Positions 44,987 through 46,805 of a stretch of 46,805 nt of DNA are shown here, piece by piece (the stretch's first letter is position 1; each line of letters opens with the position of its first letter). Source of the DNA: Glycomyces lechevalierae (GTDB lineage: Bacteria > Actinomycetota > Actinomycetes > Mycobacteriales > Micromonosporaceae); contig NZ_JAPZVQ010000027.1 in the NCBI RefSeq assembly GCF_027622945.1, positions 1 through 46,805 of the forward strand, written 5' to 3'. The translations under genes were made by a program, and so were the position numbers. The notes under the pieces were generated by a model. It did no database searches, was not told the origin of the DNA, and worked only from the letters and a program-made list of their open reading frames with translations.

Positions 44987-46324
44987 TTACAGGCCTGCGC
45001 CGGCGAGTTCGACCGCTTCCTCAGCGGCCTTCTCGATCTCGGTCCAGGCGTTGTCGGTCGTGAAGGTGCCGTCGGCGACGCCGTTCAGGACGCCTTCGAC
45101 CGCGCCCTTGACCGGCGGGTGGAAGTACGAGTACTCGAGGGTGCCGAACTCCTGGACGGAGGCGGCGAGGATCTCGGCGACGGGGGCGCCGCTGAAGTAC
45201 TCGCTGGTGTAGCCGGAGACCTTCGGGTCCGCCTGGGCCTCAGGCGAGGACGGGAAGTTGCCGACGGCCTCGAAGACCGCGACCTGCTGTGCGGGCTCGG
45301 TCAGCCACGAGGCGAGCTCGGCGGCTTCCTTCGGGTGGTCGCCCTGGGACGGGACGGCCAGGACGGAACCGCCCCAGTTGCCGGCCACGCCGGGGGCGGC
45401 GGCCATGTCCCACTTGCCGGAGTTGTCCGGACCGGAGGTGGGTTCGATGACGCCGCGGGCCATCCAGCCCGGGCACGGCATGACGGCGTAGCCGCCCTCG
45501 ACCATGCCGGTGTTCCACTCGGGGCTCCAGGCCGCGAAGTTGCCGATCGCGCCCGCGTCCTGGAGTTCCAGGACGGTGTCGATGGACTCGGTGGCGGCGG
45601 CGGAGTCGAGGGTCAGGTTGCCGTCGTTGTCGACGTACATCTTGCCGTCGCCGTTGCCGGCGAGCTGGCTCATGAGCATGTTCTGCAGCTGGGTCGGGCC
45701 GTCGAGGAAGGCGGCGCCGGTGTCGGCGGCGACGAACGTCTCGGCGACGTCGATGAAGCCGTCCCAGGTCGACCACGCGGCGGCGAGCTCGGTGCGGTCG
45801 GTCGGGAGGCCGGCGGCGGCGAACAGGTCGGGGCGGTAGCACATGGCCATGCCGCCGATGTCGGTGCCGAAGCCGAGCAGCTTGTCGTCGGAGCCGTGGC
45901 TGAGGTTCCAGGTGCGCTCGGTGTAGTCGGCCTCGCGGTCGCTGTAGTCGGCGCCGAGGTCGTACCAGTTCTCGCTGTTGTTGAACAGCTGCGGCGTGGC
46001 CTGCTCGTCGATGGCGACGACGTCGCCCGCGCCGTCGCCGGTCTCGAGCGCGGTCTCCAGGACCGGGCGGTAGTCGGCGTCGAAGTTGAGGCCTTCGCCC
46101 TCGAAGACGACGTCGATGTTCGGGTGGGCGTCCTCGTAGGCCTTCTCGAACCCGGCTTCGACGTAGCCGAAGGTGCCGAAGAGGGAGACGGTGAGCTTGA
46201 TCTTGCCGTCCTCGCCGGTCTCGTCGTCGCCGCCTCCGCCGCCAGAGCAGGCGGCGGTGACCGCGAGGGCCCCGGCTGCGACGGCCGCGAGTGCGATCCG
46301 GCCGTGTCGTTTGAGGAGATGCAT
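44987..46324 (-). CDS. cebE: Sugar-binding lipoprotein (CebE-like)
   Basis: A 445-aa extracytoplasmic solute-binding protein of the cluster-B (MalE/CebE) type. Residues 1-25 are a lipoprotein signal (MHLLKRHGRIALAAVAAGAL), and the lipobox VTAAC puts the lipid-bearing Cys at 26. A Gly/Asp-rich linker follows. The mature domain shows IKLTVSLFGTFGYVEAGFEKAYEDAHP, GFGTDIGGMAMCYRPDLFAAAGLP, AVMPCPGWMARGVIEP and GGSVLAVPSQGDHPKEAAELASWLTEP. Cellobiose or cello-oligosaccharide is the likely ligand from context (GH1 enzyme, CebR-like repressor). ATG 46324 follows AAGGAA. Longer frames upstream run through the operator and are not coding. Confidence 0.92.
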   Translation of the reverse strand: MHLLKRHGRIALAAVAAGALAVTAACSGGGGGDDETGEDGKIKLTVSLFGTFGYVEAGFEKAYEDAHPNIDVVFEGEGLNFDADYRPVLETALETGDGAGDVVAIDEQATPQLFNNSENWYDLGADYSDREADYTERTWNLSHGSDDKLLGFGTDIGGMAMCYRPDLFAAAGLPTDRTELAAAWSTWDGFIDVAETFVAADTGAAFLDGPTQLQNMLMSQLAGNGDGKMYVDNDGNLTLDSAAATESIDTVLELQDAGAIGNFAAWSPEWNTGMVEGGYAVMPCPGWMARGVIEPTSGPDNSGKWDMAAAPGVAGNWGGSVLAVPSQGDHPKEAAELASWLTEPAQQVAVFEAVGNFPSSPEAQADPKVSGYTSEYFSGAPVAEILAASVQEFGTLEYSYFHPPVKGAVEGVLNGVADGTFTTDNAWTEIEKAAEEAVELAGAGL

Positions 46325-46476
46325 CTTTGCTGGTTCCTTCCGAGCGCCTCGGCGGCGCCTTGCTTTTCCAGAGGGGTTTGAGGGACTCGTCTTGCCTTGC
46401 GGCCCAAGGCGGCCGGGGTGCGGGCCGCCGTGGGTGCACGGCGGCCCGCGACTGAAACCGCCGAGGCGATCGCCCT
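46325..46476 (-). other. 5' leader of the cellobiose operon
   Basis: About 150-160 nt lie between the predicted start site (about 46486) and ATG 46324. It contains GC-rich dyads and a ribosome-binding site near 46333-46340. No gene or recognised riboswitch is seen. Confidence 0.4.
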
Positions 46477-46490
46477 TGGGAGCGATACCA
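46477..46490 (-). promoter_or_regulatory. CebR-box-like operator 1
   Basis: TGGGAGCGATACCA (read on the plus strand) matches the Streptomyces CebR box TGGGAGCGCTCCCA, as I remember it, at 12 of 14 positions. It lies 2 bp downstream of the -10 box, covering the predicted transcription start. Confidence 0.75.
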
Positions 46491-46492
46491 GG

Positions 46493-46521
46493 ATCGTACG
46501 GGAGCGTGTTCCACAGCGCAA
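46493..46521 (-). promoter_or_regulatory. Promoter of the cebEFG-bglC-cebR operon
   Basis: On the minus strand, -35 TTGCGC (46521-46516), a spacer of exactly 17 bp, and -10 TACGAT (46498-46493). This is the best-formed promoter in the window. A further imperfect box-like sequence, GGGAGCGTGTTCC (46500-46512), lies within the spacer. Confidence 0.7.
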
Positions 46522-46694
46522 GCCCGGATGTGAGGGTCGTTACTCGGTTGTTACCCCTTCGACTCCAAGCGGGAGATCGAAGGTCGCAGATCCATAACTG
46601 TGGTCGCGCGCGAGCGAGCCTGTGAACTGGAATAATGCGGACGTAACGGCGGGGTATGTCCCAGTCCAAGTAGAAATTTAGAGATGTCGATGTA

Positions 46695-46724
46695 TTGACA
46701 TATGGGCCCTTGGCTTGGCAGCAT
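46695..46724 (+). promoter_or_regulatory. Putative divergent promoter facing off the right edge
   Basis: TTGACA (46695-46700) is a consensus -35, with an 18-bp spacer and CAGCAT (46719-46724) as a weak -10. The surrounding 46660-46710 is the most AT-rich stretch of the window. It implies a plus-strand gene that begins at or beyond 46796. Confidence 0.45.
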
Positions 46725-46728
46725 GACT

Positions 46729-46742
46729 TGGGAGCGCTTCCG
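46729..46742 (+). promoter_or_regulatory. CebR-box-like operator 2
   Basis: TGGGAGCGCTTCCG matches the CebR box at 12 of 14 positions, with the central GGGAGCGCT perfect. It lies about 5 bp downstream of the putative plus-strand -10, over its start site. ATGAGCGCTCC, cut by the window end (46796-46805), also resembles the right half of a box. Confidence 0.65.
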
Positions 46743-46805
46743 CAAAGCGGTCCGATTCGTTCCACTCGTGCGGTTCGAAGGCGGCCGTCCCGGCATGAGC
46801 GCTCC

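Noticed and set aside
44987..46765. Longer 592-codon version of the sugar-binding protein
   Set aside because: The lipoprotein signal peptide and ribosome-binding site define ATG 46324. The extension would run through the promoter and operator.
46551..46796. 81-codon minus-strand frame near the right edge
   Set aside because: It spans the AT-rich promoter and operator region and has no recognisable protein features.

Overview
The window is about 70% GC. Coding strands use G/C-ending codons and many GTG starts, so this is chromosomal DNA of an actinobacterium. SepH, a DUF3027/DUF2530 pair, a CspB-type cold-shock protein with a C-terminal tail, a TadA-associated protein, a SpoIIE-type phosphatase fused to an anti-sigma-kinase-like domain, and a CebR-type cellobiose operon together point to a filamentous (Streptomyces/Glycomyces/Micromonosporales-like) genus. 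The genus cannot be fixed from the sequence alone. I see no tRNA, rRNA, CRISPR array, prophage, insertion sequence or replication origin.

Layout. (1) 1-6.6 kb is a conserved actinobacterial core block: cspB-like, mqnD-mqnB (futalosine menaquinone pathway), DUF3027, DUF2530, sepH and an MFS exporter. (2) 6.9-18 kb is housekeeping and cell-wall metabolism: 2'-5' RNA ligase, a membrane-anchored beta-propeller, glmS, a PBP4-type carboxypeptidase whose SxN motif lacks its Asn, a TetR remnant, acpS, bifunctional nnrDE, cysteine dioxygenase and an NlpC/P60 hydrolase. (3) 18-30 kb is a signalling block: HATPase-GAF-GAF-PP2C phosphatase, an LPXTG surface protein, a 1484-residue poly-HAMP hybrid kinase coupled to a single-receiver regulator, then an apparent operon STAS - PrsW protease - small membrane protein - TadA-associated protein - tadA. 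(4) 30.3-40.2 kb holds an EtfD-like membrane Fe-S oxidoreductase and two giant tandem-duplicated secreted FG-GAP/VCBS proteins. (5) 40.2-46.8 kb is a cebEFG-bglC-cebR-like operon on the minus strand. It has a readable promoter, a CebR-box-like operator over its start site, an attenuator-like hairpin and a 16-G homopolymer tract. A second operator with a plus-strand promoter faces off the right edge.

Most notable non-genic signals. First, a family of GC-rich dispersed intergenic repeats has tandem pairs in two convergent gene junctions (15.98-16.13 kb and 30.08-30.26 kb) and related copies at 2.37 kb and possibly 26.59 kb. Second, at least seven genes have a TANNNT -10 box 6-7 nt before the start codon, so leaderless transcription looks common. 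Third, tandem repeats begin exactly at the stop codons of sepH (24-bp unit) and glmS (13-bp unit). Fourth, both FG-GAP genes are preceded by a reading frame that ends in a stop codon abutting the ATG.

Coordinates of starts were chosen by ribosome-binding sites, -10 boxes, overlaps and family alignment from memory. No database search was possible.
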